DNA of 64,000 nt from Streptomyces flaveolus (GTDB taxonomy: Bacteria > Actinomycetota > Actinomycetes > Streptomycetales > Streptomycetaceae): assembly GCF_000716535.1 (NCBI RefSeq), contig NZ_JNWV01000050.1:33295-97294 (forward strand). Reading direction: 5' to 3'. Each line of letters starts with the position of its first letter. The stretch's first letter is position 1. The notes below the pieces were generated by a model. It was not told where the DNA came from. It did not search any database and worked only from the letters and a program-made list of their open reading frames with translations. The translations under genes and the position numbers were made by a program. Positions 8,242 to 18,257 of this stretch are shown here, in pieces.

Positions 8242-9756
8242 TCACGCGGCCCGGCGCTGACGGGATGCCGCCGCACCCACTTGCGCCGCCGTCCCGGTGA
8301 CGCGGCCGCCCGCGGCCACGGCGGCCACCAGGGCGGTTCCTCCCGCCAGGGTGAAGCACAGGGGCAGCGGCAGCCGGCCGATCAGCAACCCGGCCGCCAT
8401 CGCCCCGCCCGAGCTTCCCGCGTTCACCGCCATGTTCACCCATGCCCCGGCCCGCGTACGGCCGCTCTCGGGGGCCGATTCGTCGGCCAGGAGGTAGGCC
8501 GTCGTCAGGGCCGGGGCGATGAACGCTCCCGCGCAGGCCATGGCCGCCGTGAGGGTCCACAGGTCGGGGGCCAGGCCCGCTGCCGCGAGCACCAGGCCGA
8601 GGCACACCCCGAACCGGCACAGCCGGGTCCGGGCGCTCGTACGCCACCGCACCACCCCGTTGGCCAGACCGCCCAGCGCACTGCCCGCCGAGAGCGCGCC
8701 CAGCACCCACGGGACCAGGGCGGGGTCGTAGGACCGTTCCGTGGCGAAGGCCATCACCAGCAGCTCCACGGCGCTGAGGGCCAGCCCCGCGCCCAGGGCG
8801 ACCACGACCGGGGGCAACAGCCCCCGGACCAAGCCGGCAGGTTCCCGGACGGGCTGTGCCTCGACGGGCAGCCCCGAGGCAGAGGCAGCCCCGGCACCCT
8901 CTTCCCCGTCAGGCCGTTCCCCGGCGGCCAGTGCCCCGGCAAGCTCTGCCCTGGCGGGGGATTCCCCGGTGGCCCGCACCCCGGCGGCCTCCTCCTTGGC
9001 GGCGCCCTCCCCGGCGGGCTCTTGCCAGGCGCCCTTTGCCCTTGCAGACCGTTCACCGTCGGCAGGTTCCCCGGCAGGCCCTTCGCCGGCGGGCCCCTCG
9101 CCCGCGGGCCGGACCCCGGCGGAGCCCTCCTCCCGAGGTGTCCGGCGCTGCGCCGTCATCGCCGGGGATGTGACGAAGGCGCACGTGCCCCCGGCGTTCA
9201 GGGCCGCGCTGAGGAGGATTCCGGCGGCCGGTGGGGCGAAGCCCCCGAGCAGGGCGATCAGGGCCGGACCGGAGACGTACAGCAGTTCCTCGGCGACTCC
9301 GTCCAGGCTGTAGGCGCGTCGCAACAGGTCCCGGTCCGTCACCAGTTCGGACCACAGGGCGCGCATGGTCGGGCCCAGCGGCGGCGCGCAGGAGCCCGCG
9401 AGGGCGGCCGTGAGTCCGACGGCCGCCGCCGGTGCGCCGGGACGCCAGGTCAGGACGGCCAGGACGCTCAGCAGGACGCCGTACAGCGCGGACATGGGCG
9501 GCAGCACCCGGCGCGGGCCGTGGCGGTCGATCAGGGAGGCCCGCAGCGGCATCAGGAAGACCGTTGTGGCGCCGAAGAGGGAGAGGACGGTGCCGGAGAC
9601 GGCGTAGGACCCGGTGGCGTGGGTGACGGACAGCAGCACCGCGAGCGACACCATGCCGTAGGACAGGCGGGCCGTCAGGGCTGCGGTGAAGGTGCGGCGC
9701 GCATGCGGGACGCGCAGGACGGCGGCGTACGAGGGTCGCGAAAGGGGCGTGGACAC
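8242..9756 (-). CDS. MFS transporter with a long repetitive central linker
   Basis: A 504-residue major-facilitator protein. Residues 1-200 form the first six-helix half (LIDRHGPRRVLPP is the typical loop between helices 2 and 3) and residues 313-490 the second half. Between them, where most MFS proteins have a 20-40 residue loop, lies a 112-residue stretch (201-312) of imperfect PAGEGPAGE-like units rich in Gly, Ala, Glu and Pro. The substrate is unknown; drug-efflux-type is likely from size. It ends 44 bp from the absC stop in convergent orientation. Confidence 0.82.
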   Translation of the reverse strand: MSTPLSRPSYAAVLRVPHARRTFTAALTARLSYGMVSLAVLLSVTHATGSYAVSGTVLSLFGATTVFLMPLRASLIDRHGPRRVLPPMSALYGVLLSVLAVLTWRPGAPAAAVGLTAALAGSCAPPLGPTMRALWSELVTDRDLLRRAYSLDGVAEELLYVSGPALIALLGGFAPPAAGILLSAALNAGGTCAFVTSPAMTAQRRTPREEGSAGVRPAGEGPAGEGPAGEPADGERSARAKGAWQEPAGEGAAKEEAAGVRATGESPARAELAGALAAGERPDGEEGAGAASASGLPVEAQPVREPAGLVRGLLPPVVVALGAGLALSAVELLVMAFATERSYDPALVPWVLGALSAGSALGGLANGVVRWRTSARTRLCRFGVCLGLVLAAAGLAPDLWTLTAAMACAGAFIAPALTTAYLLADESAPESGRTRAGAWVNMAVNAGSSGGAMAAGLLIGRLPLPLCFTLAGGTALVAAVAAGGRVTGTAAQVGAAASRQRRAA

Positions 9757-9908
9757 GCGGGGTTCCTCAGGGAGAGGCGGAAGAGGCGGACACCGAAGGG
9801 CGCGGTGGCCGTCTGTCCGGCCCCGCGATCCCGGGTGCGCTCTACGCCAAGGAGAGGAACATGCCGGTCAAGGTAGCAGCGTGATCACCGCGTCGGCGAC
9901 CCTGATTC

Positions 9909-10043
9909 TTCGGTCGGCCCAGCGACCGGCTCATCGGCCGCACGGGGGGCTCCAGCGGACCGATGAAGATCCGCCCGCGCCCGTCGGCCCTCTGCCAGCC
10001 CCGCAACCAGCTCATCCACGGCGCGGCACAGGTCCAGTGCGGG
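9909..10043 (-). repeat. degenerate copies of the meaB 3' end in the meaB-MFS spacer
   Basis: The 425-bp spacer 9757-10181 has no intact gene. On the minus strand, 9990-10043 reads ALDLCRAVDELVAGLAEG and about 9909-9956 reads RAADEPVAGPTEES. Both resemble the last residues of MeaB, LDPYRAADELVTGLTEA. By hand the nearer copy matches 37 of 50 bases of the meaB end without gaps. They look like old tandem duplications of the gene terminus. The rest of the spacer (9757-9900) should contain the MFS promoter; I cannot point to it with confidence. Confidence 0.5.
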
Positions 10044-10181
10044 TCGCTGGCGGGTCGCGGTTTGCCGGCGGGCGGGGTTTCTCCTGCCCTCGCCAGCTCT
10101 TGCCCACGCCAGCCCCACGGCCAGCCCATCCCCCGACCGGAGGAACCCAGCCCCCGGCGAACAGCGGTCCGCTCGCCGGCC

Positions 10182-11138
10182 TCAGGCCTCCGTCAGGCCC
10201 GTGACCAGTTCGTCCGCCGCGCGGTAGGGGTCCAGTTCGCCGGCGACGATCCGTTCGGCGAGGGCGCTGAGGCGGCGGTCACCGTGGAGGTCGCCGATGC
10301 GTTCACGGAGGGCCGTCACGGCGATGGTCTCCACCTCGCGGGCCGCGCGGGCCTCCCGGCGCTCCGTGAGGATCCCGCGCTCGTCCATCCAGGCCCGGTG
10401 CTTCTCCAGGGCCTCCACGACCTCCTCGACGCCCTCCGCGCGCGCCGCGACCGTCTTCACGATCGGCGGGCGCCAGTCGCCGGGGCCCCGGGCCTCGCCC
10501 AGGCCCAGCATGTGGTTCAGCTCGCGGGCGGTGGCGTCGGCGCCGTCCCGGTCGGCCTTGTTGACGACGTACACGTCGCCGATCTCCAGGATTCCGGCCT
10601 TCGCCGCCTGGATGCCGTCACCCATGCCGGGGGCCAGGAGGACCACGCTGGTGTCCGCCTGGGAGGCGATCTCCACCTCCGACTGGCCCACGCCGACCGT
10701 TTCGACCAGGATCACGTCGCAGCCGGCCGCGTCCAGCACCCGGATGGCCTGCGGGGCCGCCCAGGCCAGGCCGCCGAGGTGGCCGCGGGTCGCCATGGAG
10801 CGGATGTAGACGCCGGGGTCGGATGCGTGCTCCGACATCCGGACCCGGTCGCCGAGCAGGGCGCCGCCGGAGAACGGCGACGAGGGGTCGACGGCCAGGA
10901 CGCCGACCCGCTTGCCCTGCTTGCGGTACGCGGTGACGAGCGCGGAGGTGGAGGTGGACTTGCCGACGCCCGGCGAGCCCGTCAGGCCGACCACGTACGC
11001 GTTGCCCGTCAGGGGGGCCAGCGCCGCCATGACCTCCCTCAGCTGCGGGGACGCCCCCTCCACGAGGGAGATCAGCCGGGCCACGGCCCGCGGCCGGCCT
11101 TCCCTGGCCTGGGCCACCAGAGAGGAGACGTCCTGCAT
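10182..11138 (-). CDS. meaB: MeaB-type GTPase chaperone of B12-dependent mutases
   Basis: A 318-residue SIMIBI-class G protein that gates cofactor delivery to, and protects, methylmalonyl-CoA mutase-type enzymes. Motifs: Walker A GSPGVGKST (54-62), DPSSPFSGGALLGDRVRM, the switch region ETVGVGQSEVE, and NKAD for guanine recognition. I chose the ATG at 11138 because GGAG sits 5 nt upstream; an in-frame GTG at 11153 lacks this. It lies 68 bp downstream of the thiolase on the same strand and near icmA and the epimerase, which fits a B12 acyl-CoA role. Degenerate copies of its own 3' end follow it. Confidence 0.92.
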   Translation of the reverse strand: MQDVSSLVAQAREGRPRAVARLISLVEGASPQLREVMAALAPLTGNAYVVGLTGSPGVGKSTSTSALVTAYRKQGKRVGVLAVDPSSPFSGGALLGDRVRMSEHASDPGVYIRSMATRGHLGGLAWAAPQAIRVLDAAGCDVILVETVGVGQSEVEIASQADTSVVLLAPGMGDGIQAAKAGILEIGDVYVVNKADRDGADATARELNHMLGLGEARGPGDWRPPIVKTVAARAEGVEEVVEALEKHRAWMDERGILTERREARAAREVETIAVTALRERIGDLHGDRRLSALAERIVAGELDPYRAADELVTGLTEA

Positions 11139-11206
11139 CACAGCTCCGTTCACTTCACCGACGTACCGGAATCAGACCTGACCACCGGGATCAGGCCCAC
11201 GGTGTC

Positions 11207-12415
11207 TCAGGCCTTCGGTACCCGCACGATCAGCGCGTCACCCTGGCCACCGCCGCCGCACAGCGCCGCCGCGCCGACACCGCCGCCGCGCCGCTTGAGC
11301 TCCAGCGCCAAGTGGAGCACGAGCCGGGCGCCGGACATGCCGATCGGGTGACCGAGCGCGATCGCGCCGCCGTTGACGTTCACCTTTTCCGTGGAAACGC
11401 CGAGGTCCTTCATTGACTGCACGGCGACGGCGGCGAAGGCCTCGTTGATCTCGATGAGGTCCAGGTCGGAGACCTCCAGGCCCTCCTTCTTCAGGGCGTG
11501 CTGGATGGCGTTCGACGGCTGGGACTGCAGCGAGTTGTCCGGGCCGGCCACATTGCCGTGCGCGCCGATCTCGGCGAGCCAGCTCAGGCCCAGTTCCTCG
11601 GCCTTGGCCTTGCTCATCACGACCACGGCCGCCGCACCGTCCGAGATCTGCGAGGAGGAGCCGGCGGTGATCGTGCCGTCCTTGGCGAAGGCCGGGCGCA
11701 GCTTGCCCAGGGACTCGGCGGTGGTGTCGCCGCGGATGCCCTCGTCCTTGCTGAACAGCACCGGGTCGCCCTTGCGCTGCGGGATCTCCACGGGGGTGAT
11801 CTCGGCCTCGAACAGGCCGTTCTTCTGGGCGGCGGCGGCCCGCTGGTGGGACAGGGCGGCGATCTCGTCCTGCTCGGCGCGGCCGATGCCGAGGCGGGTG
11901 TTGTGCTTCTCGGTGGACTCGCCCATCGGGATGTTCTCCCACGGGTCGGTCAGGCCGTCGTGGGCCATCGCGTCGAGCATCTGCACCGCGCCGTACTTGT
12001 ACCCTTCGCGGGTCTTGGGCAGCAGGTGCGGGGCGTTGGTCATGGACTCCTGGCCGCCCGCCACGACGATGTCGAATTCACCCGCGCGGATCAGCTGGTC
12101 GGCGAGGGCGATGGCGTCGAGGCCGGAGAGGCACACCTTGTTGATCGTGAGCGCCGGGACGTTCATCGGAATGCCGGCCTTGACGGCGGCCTGGCGGGCC
12201 GGGATCTGGCCGGCGCCCGCCTGGAGCACCTGGCCCATGATCACGTACTGCACCTGGTCGCCGCCGATCCCCGCACGGTCGAGGGCGGCCTTGATCGCGA
12301 AGCCGCCCAGGTCGGCTCCGGAGAAGGACTTCAGCGAGCCCAGCAGCCGCCCCATGGGCGTCCGGGCGCCCGCGACGATCACCGAGCTGGTCGTTCCAGA
12401 AGATCCAGAAGACAT
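11207..12415 (-). CDS. acetyl-CoA C-acetyltransferase (thiolase)
   Basis: A 402-residue thiolase II that condenses or cleaves acetoacetyl-CoA. Catalytic residues are visible: nucleophilic Cys95 in [10 protein letters not shown], His356 in [10 protein letters not shown] and Cys386 in ALCGGGGQG. Near full family length. The start is the ATG at 12415 with AAGGGGAT upstream; longer in-frame extension to 12541 runs through the divergent promoter region and is unlikely. It is divergent from the epimerase gene across a 149-bp spacer. Likely roles are acetoacetyl-CoA supply and the ethylmalonyl-CoA route together with the 3-hydroxyacyl-CoA dehydrogenase at 31 kb. Confidence 0.93.
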   Translation of the reverse strand: MSSGSSGTTSSVIVAGARTPMGRLLGSLKSFSGADLGGFAIKAALDRAGIGGDQVQYVIMGQVLQAGAGQIPARQAAVKAGIPMNVPALTINKVCLSGLDAIALADQLIRAGEFDIVVAGGQESMTNAPHLLPKTREGYKYGAVQMLDAMAHDGLTDPWENIPMGESTEKHNTRLGIGRAEQDEIAALSHQRAAAAQKNGLFEAEITPVEIPQRKGDPVLFSKDEGIRGDTTAESLGKLRPAFAKDGTITAGSSSQISDGAAAVVVMSKAKAEELGLSWLAEIGAHGNVAGPDNSLQSQPSNAIQHALKKEGLEVSDLDLIEINEAFAAVAVQSMKDLGVSTEKVNVNGGAIALGHPIGMSGARLVLHLALELKRRGGGVGAAALCGGGGQGDALIVRVPKA

Positions 12416-12564
12416 GAGGTGCGATCCCCTTCCAGCTGCACACAGCCGAGGAGTGAACGAGGGTTTACTTCGAATGTACTGAGCGGTTGGACACGGCGTC
12501 ACCGGCCCGCCGGTGTGATCGCGCGCACGTTGCGTAACCATCCGGGGAGCGCTGCACTGAATCC

Positions 12565-13005
12565 ATGCTGACGCGAATCGACCACATCGGGATCGCCTGC
12601 CACGACCTCGACGCGACCGTCGAGTTCTACCGGGCCACGTACGGCTTCGAGGTGTTCCACACCGAGGTCAACGAGGAGCAGGGCGTGCGGGAGGCCATGC
12701 TCAAGATCAACGAGACCTCGGACGGCGGCGCCTCCTACCTCCAGCTGCTGGAACCGACCCGCGAGGACTCGGCGGTCGGCAAGTGGCTCGCGAAGAACGG
12801 GGAGGGCGTCCACCACATCGCCTTCGGCACGGCGGACGTCGACGGGGACGCCGCGGACATCCGCGGCAAGGGCGTCCGGGTGCTGTACGACGAGCCACGA
12901 CGGGGCTCGATGGGGTCGCGGATCACCTTCCTTCACCCCAAGGATTGCCATGGCGTTCTGACAGAACTGGTCACTTCGGCCCCTGTTGAGTCACCTGAGC
13001 ACTGA
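12565..13005 (+). CDS. mce: methylmalonyl-CoA epimerase
   Basis: A 146-residue vicinal-oxygen-chelate protein that interconverts (R)- and (S)-methylmalonyl-CoA. The four metal ligands of the family are in place: His7 (RIDHIGIA), Gln60 (SYLQLLE), His84 (GVHHIAF) and Glu134 (LTELV). It is a single-copy VOC protein of normal length. It lies divergent to the thiolase and close to meaB. Its product is mutase substrate and a polyketide extender-unit precursor. The predicted scy promoter overlaps its stop codon. Confidence 0.93.
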   Translation: MLTRIDHIGIACHDLDATVEFYRATYGFEVFHTEVNEEQGVREAMLKINETSDGGASYLQLLEPTREDSAVGKWLAKNGEGVHHIAFGTADVDGDAADIRGKGVRVLYDEPRRGSMGSRITFLHPKDCHGVLTELVTSAPVESPEH

Positions 13006-13031
13006 CCCCCGTACATAAGGGCCGGTAGGGT
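13002..13031 (+). promoter_or_regulatory. predicted promoter of scy
   Basis: CTGACC (13002-13007) and TAGGGT (13026-13031) with an 18-bp spacer fit the HrdB-type housekeeping pattern. The -35 box overlaps the TGA stop of the epimerase gene. Transcription would start near 13038. Confidence 0.5.
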
Positions 13032-13036
13032 TGGGG

Positions 13037-13065
13037 GCGGTCGTCCCTGAAACGGGGACGGCCGC
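13037..13065 (+). terminator. strong hairpin after mce, at the predicted 5' end of scy mRNA
   Basis: GCGGTCGTCCC pairs with GGGGACGGCCGC around a TGAAAC loop (one wobble pair). There is no T run. It may terminate epimerase transcripts, or form a 5'-terminal stem on the scy message whose start is predicted at about 13038. The remaining leader to 13211 has no other feature I can identify. Confidence 0.5.
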
Positions 13066-13211
13066 ATGCCGGGGTCCGGGTTTCGGGGGACGAGCGTCGG
13101 GGCAGCAGCCCGTGCTCCGCCGTCTGTCTGACACCATTCCCCGGGGGCCCCGTTCGGCGGATGGACGGAGCTCGTTGGAGAAGCTGACCAGGGGACGGAT
13201 GGGACCGCGCA

Positions 13212-16200
13212 GTGCGGGGCTACGAGAGCCAGGAGCGAGAGCCGGCGGCTGACGTCGACCACCTCTCTCGGTTCGAGGCCGAGATGAAGCGGCTGAGGAC
13301 CGAGCGCGAGAAGGCGATCCAGCACGCCGAGGACCTCGGCTACCAGGTCGAGGTGCTGCGCGCCAAGCTGCACGAGGCGCGGCGCACCCTCATGACCCGG
13401 CCCGCGTACGACGCGGGTGACATCGGCTACCAGGCCGAGCAGTTGCTCCGCAATGCCCAGATGCAGGCCGAGCAGTTGCGTCAGGACGCCGAGCGGGAGC
13501 TGAGCCAGGCCCGCGCGCAGACCCAGCGCATCCTCCAGGAGCACGCCGAGCAGGCCGCGCGGCTCCAGGCCGAGCTGCACCAGGAGGCGGTGACCCGGCG
13601 CCAGCAGCTCGACCAGGAGCTGGCCGAGCGCAGGGCCACCGTCGAGTCGCACGTCAACGAGAACGTGGCCTGGGCCGAGCAGCTTCGCGCCCGCACGGAG
13701 CAGCAGGCCCGCCGGCTGCTGGAGGAGTCCCGCGCGGAGGCCGAGCAGGCGATGACCGCCGCCCGCGCGGAGGCCGAACGGCTGACCCGGGAGGCCCGGG
13801 AGCGGCTGCAGAGCGAGGCCGAGGCGGCGCGCGCGGAGGCCGAGCAGATCCTGCGCCGGGCCCGCACGGACGCCGAGCGGCTGCTGAACGCGGCCTCCAC
13901 GCAGGCGCAGGAGGCCACCGAGCACGCCGAGCAGCTGCGGACGGCCACGGTCACCGAGTCGGACGCGGCCCGCCGGCAGGCCGCCGAGCTGAGCCGGACC
14001 GCCGAGGAGCGGATGGCGGCGGCCGAGGAGGCGCTGCGCAAGGCGCAGGCCGAGGCCGAGAAGGTGGTCACGGAGGCGAAGGAGGCCGCCGCCAAGGCCC
14101 TCGCGAGCGCCGAGGCCGCCAACGAGACGCGGACGCGCACCGCCAAGGAGCAGGTCGCCCGGCTGGTCGAGGAGGCCACCAAGGAGGCCGAGCACACCAA
14201 GTCCGAGGCCGAGCAGCTGGTCGCGGACGCCCGCGCCGAGGCTGAGAAGATCGTCGCCGAGGCCGCCGAGAAGGCCCGCTCGATCACCGCCGAGGAGACG
14301 GCCACCCAGCTGTCCAAGGCGGCCAAGACCGCCGAGGACGTGCTCAACAAGGCGTCCGAGGACGCCCAGAAGACCACCAGGGCCGCCGCCGAGGAGGCCG
14401 AGCGGATCCGTTCGGAGGCCGAGGCCGAGGCGGACCGGCTGCGCGCCGAGGCGCACGACATCGCCGAGCAGCTCAAGGGCGCGGCGAAGGACGACACCAA
14501 GGAGTACCGCGCCAAGACGGTCGAGCTGCAGGAGGAGGCCCGCCGGCTGCGCGGCGAGGCCGAGCAGCTGCGCGCCGACGCGGTCGCCGAGGGCGAGTCG
14601 ATCCGCGCCGAGGCCCGTCGGGAGGCGGTGGCGCAGATCGAGGAGGCGGCCAAGTCCGCCGAGGAGCTGCTGGCCAAGGCCAAGGCGGATGCCGACGAAC
14701 TGCGGCAGACCGCGACCGCCGACAGCGAGAAGGTCCGCACCGAGGCCATCGAGCGGGCCACCAGCCTGCGCCGGCAGGCCGAGGAGACCCTGGAGCGCAC
14801 CCGCAAGGAGGCCGAGCGGCTGCGCGCCGAGGCCGGCGAGCAGGCCGAGACGGTCCGGGCGGACGCCGAGAAGGCCGCGCGGGAGCTGCGCGAGGAGACC
14901 GAGAAGGCCGTCGAGTCCCGTCGTGCCGAAGCCGCCGCGGAGTTGAGCCGGCTTCAGACCGAGGCGCAGGAGCGGCTGGCGTCGGCGGAGCAGGCGCTGG
15001 CGGACGCCCGTGCCGAGGCGTCCCGGATCCGCCGGGAGGCCGCCGAGGAGACCGAGCGGCTGCGCGCGGAGTCCGCCGAGCGGATCCGTACGCTCCAGCA
15101 GCAGGCCGAGGCCGAGGCCGACCGGCTGCGGAACGAGGCCGCGTCCGACGCGTCCGCCTCCCGCGCCGAGGGCGAGGCCATCGCCGTACGGCTGCGGTCG
15201 GAGGCCGCCGCCGAGGCCGAGCGGCTGAAGGCGGAGGCGCAGGACACCGCCGACCGGGTGCGCGCGGAGGCGCAGGCCGCCGCCGAGCGCCTCGGCACCG
15301 AGGCGTCCGAGACGCTGGCCGCCGCGCAGGAGGAGGCCGCCCGGCGCCGCCGCGAGGCCGAGGAACTCCTCGGTGCCGCCCGCGAGGAGGCCGACCAGGA
15401 GCGGCAGCGGGCCCGCGAGCAGAGCGAGGAGCTGCTGGCGTCCGCGCGCAAGCGGGTGGAGGAGGCGCAGGCCGAGGCCACCCGGCTGGTGGAGGAGGCC
15501 GACCGGCGCGCCACCGAGATGGTCGCCGCCGCCGAGCAGCACGCGCAGCAGGTGCGGGACTCCGTCGCCGGGCTGCACGAGCAGGCGCAGGAGGAGATCG
15601 CCGGGCTGCGCTCGGCCGCCGAGCACGCGGCGGACCGTACCCGCCGGGAGGCCGAGGAGGAGGCGGACCGGGTCCGCGCCGACGCCTACGCCGAGCGGGA
15701 GCGGGCGAGCGAGGACGCCTCCCGGATCCGGCGCGAGGCGAACGAGGAGTCGGAGGCCGCGAAGGCGCTGGCCGAGCGGACGATGGCGGAGGCCATCGCG
15801 GAGGCCGAGCGGCTGCGCGCGGACGCGGGCGAGTACGCCCAGCGGGTGCGCACCGAGGCGTCGGACACGCTGGCCGAGGCGGACCAGGCGGCGGCCCGTA
15901 CCCGGGCGGACGCCCGCGAGGACGCCAACCGCATCCGCTCCGACGCGGCCACCCAGGCCGACACCCTCATCACCGAGGCCCGCAACGAGGCCGAACGGCC
16001 CGAGGCCAACGAGGCGGCGGCCCGTGCCCGGGCGGACGCCCGCGAGGACGCCAACCGCATCCGCTCCGACGCGGCCACCCAGGCCGACACCCTCATCACC
16101 GAGGCCCGCAACGAGGCCGAACGGCGACCGTCGGTTCGGCGCAGGCGCACGCGGAGCGGCTGCGGGCCGAGGCCCAGCGGACGAAGGCGGACGCGGAGGC

Positions 16201-17068
16201 GGAGGCCGAACGGCTCGTCAACTCCGCGCGCGAGGAGGCCGAGCGGACCCTGGACGAGGCTCGCAAGGACGCCAACAAGCGGCGTTCGGAGGCGGCCGAG
16301 CAGGTCGACAAGCTCATCACGGAGACCACGGCCGAGGCCGACAAGCTGCTCACCGAGGCGCAACAGCAGGCGCTGAAGACCACCGCGGACGCCGAGTCGC
16401 AGGCCGACACGATGGTCGGCGCGGCCCGCAGCGAGGCCGAGCGGATCGTGTCCGAGTCGACCATCGAGGGCAACTCGCTGGTGGAGAAGGCACGGACGGA
16501 CGCGGACGAGCTGCTGGTCGGCGCCCGCCGGGACGCCACCGCGATCCGGCAGCGCGCGGAGGAGCTGCGCGACCGCATCACCAGCGAGATCGAGGAGCTG
16601 CACGAGCGGGCCCGTCGCGAGGCCGCCGAGACGATGAAGTCCACCGGCGACCGCTGCGACGCGCTCATCAAGGCCGCCGAGGAGCAGCTCGCGAAGGCCG
16701 AGGCGAAGGCCAAGGAGCTGGTCTCGGACGCCAACTCCGAAGCCGGCAAGGTGCGGATCGCCGCGGTCAAGAAGGCCGAGGGGCTGCTCAAGGAGGCCGA
16801 GCAGAAGAAGGCCAGCCTCGTCAAGGAGGCCGAGGAGCTGAAGGCGGAGGCGATCCGCGAGGCCCGGCGCACGGTCGAGGAGGGCAAGCGGGAGCTGGAG
16901 ATCCTGGTGCGCCGGCGCGAGGACATCAACGCCGAGATCTCCCGGGTCCAGGACGTCCTGGAGGCGTTGGAGTCCTTCGAGGCCCCCGGGTCCGGCAAGG
17001 ACAACGGAGTCAAGGCGGGCGCCACGGTGGGTGCCCCCCGTTCGGGTGGCAAGTCGTCAGACAGCTAG
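13212..17068 (+). CDS. scy: Scy, polar-growth coiled-coil scaffold (apparent frameshift near 16125)
   Basis: Scy organises the tip polarisome with DivIVA and FilP. The first 60 residues start RGYESQEREPAADVDHLSRFEAEMKRL; almost all the rest is Ala/Glu/Arg-rich coiled coil with repeated EAERL-type units. GTG start. The frame runs openly to 16124, then degenerates into Arg-rich sequence and stops at 16376. The proper coiled coil resumes in another frame from 16121 (ATVGSAQAHAERL) and ends at 17068. Restoring one base in CGGCGACC (16122-16129) joins the two parts into about 1285 residues, near the roughly 1326 of S. coelicolor Scy. The gene is important for growth, so a sequencing or assembly error is plausible, but as given it is broken. 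Confidence 0.85.
15888..16124 (+). repeat. 126-bp tandem duplication inside scy
   Basis: 15888-15998 and 16014-16124 are identical over 111 bp except for one base (CCCGTA versus CCCGTG). The period is 126 bp, so the reading frame is kept and 42 residues are repeated. Other Scy repeats in the gene are far more diverged. The second copy ends exactly where the frame breaks. Confidence 0.9.
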
Positions 17069-17255
17069 CGTAAGAGGTACGTTCGGGTGTGTTCTGGGGG
17101 CTTTGCCTGACTCCTTGGCAAGCCGTCCGACGGTCAGCCACCCAAATGGGGTGCCATTCTCCAGATCAAAACCGTATCTGCTCGATGACACACCGCTTCG
17201 GCCCCTAGGATTCCCCTTATCACCTCACTCACCGGTCTCATTCGACAGGAACCCC

Positions 17256-18191
17256 ATGAGCGACACTTCCCCCTACGGCTTCGAGCTTGTGCGGCGTGGA
17301 TACGACCGCGCTCAGGTGGACGAACGTATCTCCAAGCTCGTCTCCGACCGTGACAGCGCTCTCGCCCGCATCACCGCCCTGGAGAAGCGCATCGAGGAGC
17401 TGCACCTCGAAACGCAGAACGCCCAGGCCCAGATCACGGACGCCGAGCCGTCGTACGCGGGTCTCGGCGCGCGGGTCGAGAAGATCCTGCGCCTGGCCGA
17501 GGAAGAGGCCAAGGAGCTGCGTGAGGAGGCCCGGCGGGCGGCCGAGCAGCACCGTGACCTCGCCGAGTCGGCGGCCCAGCAGGTCCGCAACGACGCCGAG
17601 TCGTACGCGGCCGAGCGCAAGGCCAAGGCCGAGGACGAGGGCGTCCGGATCGTCGAGAAGGCCAAGTCCGACGCGGCCCAGCTGCGCGCCGAAGCGCAGA
17701 AGGACGCGCAGTCCAAGCGCGAGGAGGCGGACGCCCTCTTCGAGGAGACCCGCGCCAAGGCCGCGCAGGCCGCCGCCGACTTCGAGACGAACCTGGCCAA
17801 GCGCCGCGAGCAGTCCGAGCGCGACCTGGCCTCGCGTCAGCAGAAGGCCGAGAAGCGCCTCGCGGAGATCGAGCACCGGGCCGAGCAGCTCCGCCTGGAG
17901 GCGGAGAAGCTGCGCACCGACGCCGAGCGCCGCGCCCGCCAGACGGTGGAGACCGCCCAGCGCCAGGCCGAGGACATCGTGGCCGACGCCAACGCCAAGG
18001 CCGACCGGATCCGTTCGGAATCCGAGCGCGAGCTGGCGGCGCTCACCAACCGCCGCGACAGCATCAACGCCCAGCTCACGAACGTCCGCGAGATGCTCGC
18101 CACGCTGACCGGTGCCGCGGTGGCCGCGGCCGGCACGTCGACCGACGACGAGCCGATCTCCCGGGGCGTTCCGGCGCAGCAGTCCCGGTAA
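17256..18191 (+). CDS. filP: FilP, intermediate-filament-like coiled-coil protein
   Basis: A 311-residue rod protein; S. coelicolor FilP has about 310. N-terminal SPYGFELVRRGYDRAQVDERI is a DivIVA-like head motif shared by this family; residues 25 to about 290 are continuous coiled coil. FilP assembles into filaments that give hyphae mechanical strength and recruits through DivIVA and Scy. The ATG at 17256 has AGGA 7 nt upstream. It follows scy by 187 bp with a candidate TAGGAT -10 box at 17206-17211 but no good -35 box. A convergent terminator follows. Confidence 0.93.
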   Translation: MSDTSPYGFELVRRGYDRAQVDERISKLVSDRDSALARITALEKRIEELHLETQNAQAQITDAEPSYAGLGARVEKILRLAEEEAKELREEARRAAEQHRDLAESAAQQVRNDAESYAAERKAKAEDEGVRIVEKAKSDAAQLRAEAQKDAQSKREEADALFEETRAKAAQAAADFETNLAKRREQSERDLASRQQKAEKRLAEIEHRAEQLRLEAEKLRTDAERRARQTVETAQRQAEDIVADANAKADRIRSESERELAALTNRRDSINAQLTNVREMLATLTGAAVAAAGTSTDDEPISRGVPAQQSR

Positions 18192-18217
18192 GGTCCGGGT
18201 AGGCGTACGACCCCTGA

Positions 18218-18246
18218 GGGGCGGTGGGACCTGGTCCCGCCGCCCC
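18218..18246. terminator. bidirectional terminator between filP and the PQQ gene
   Basis: GGGGCGGTGGGAC and GTCCCGCCGCCCC form a 13-bp stem with a CTG loop and a single wobble pair. It lies between two convergent stops (18191 and 18258) and is followed by a short T stretch on the plus strand. Confidence 0.75.
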
Positions 18247-18257
18247 TTCGCCGTTGC

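Noticed and set aside
12933..15626. 897-codon minus-strand open frame opposite scy
   Set aside because: Leu/Gly-rich mirror of the coiled-coil codons; no start signal and no recognisable domain.
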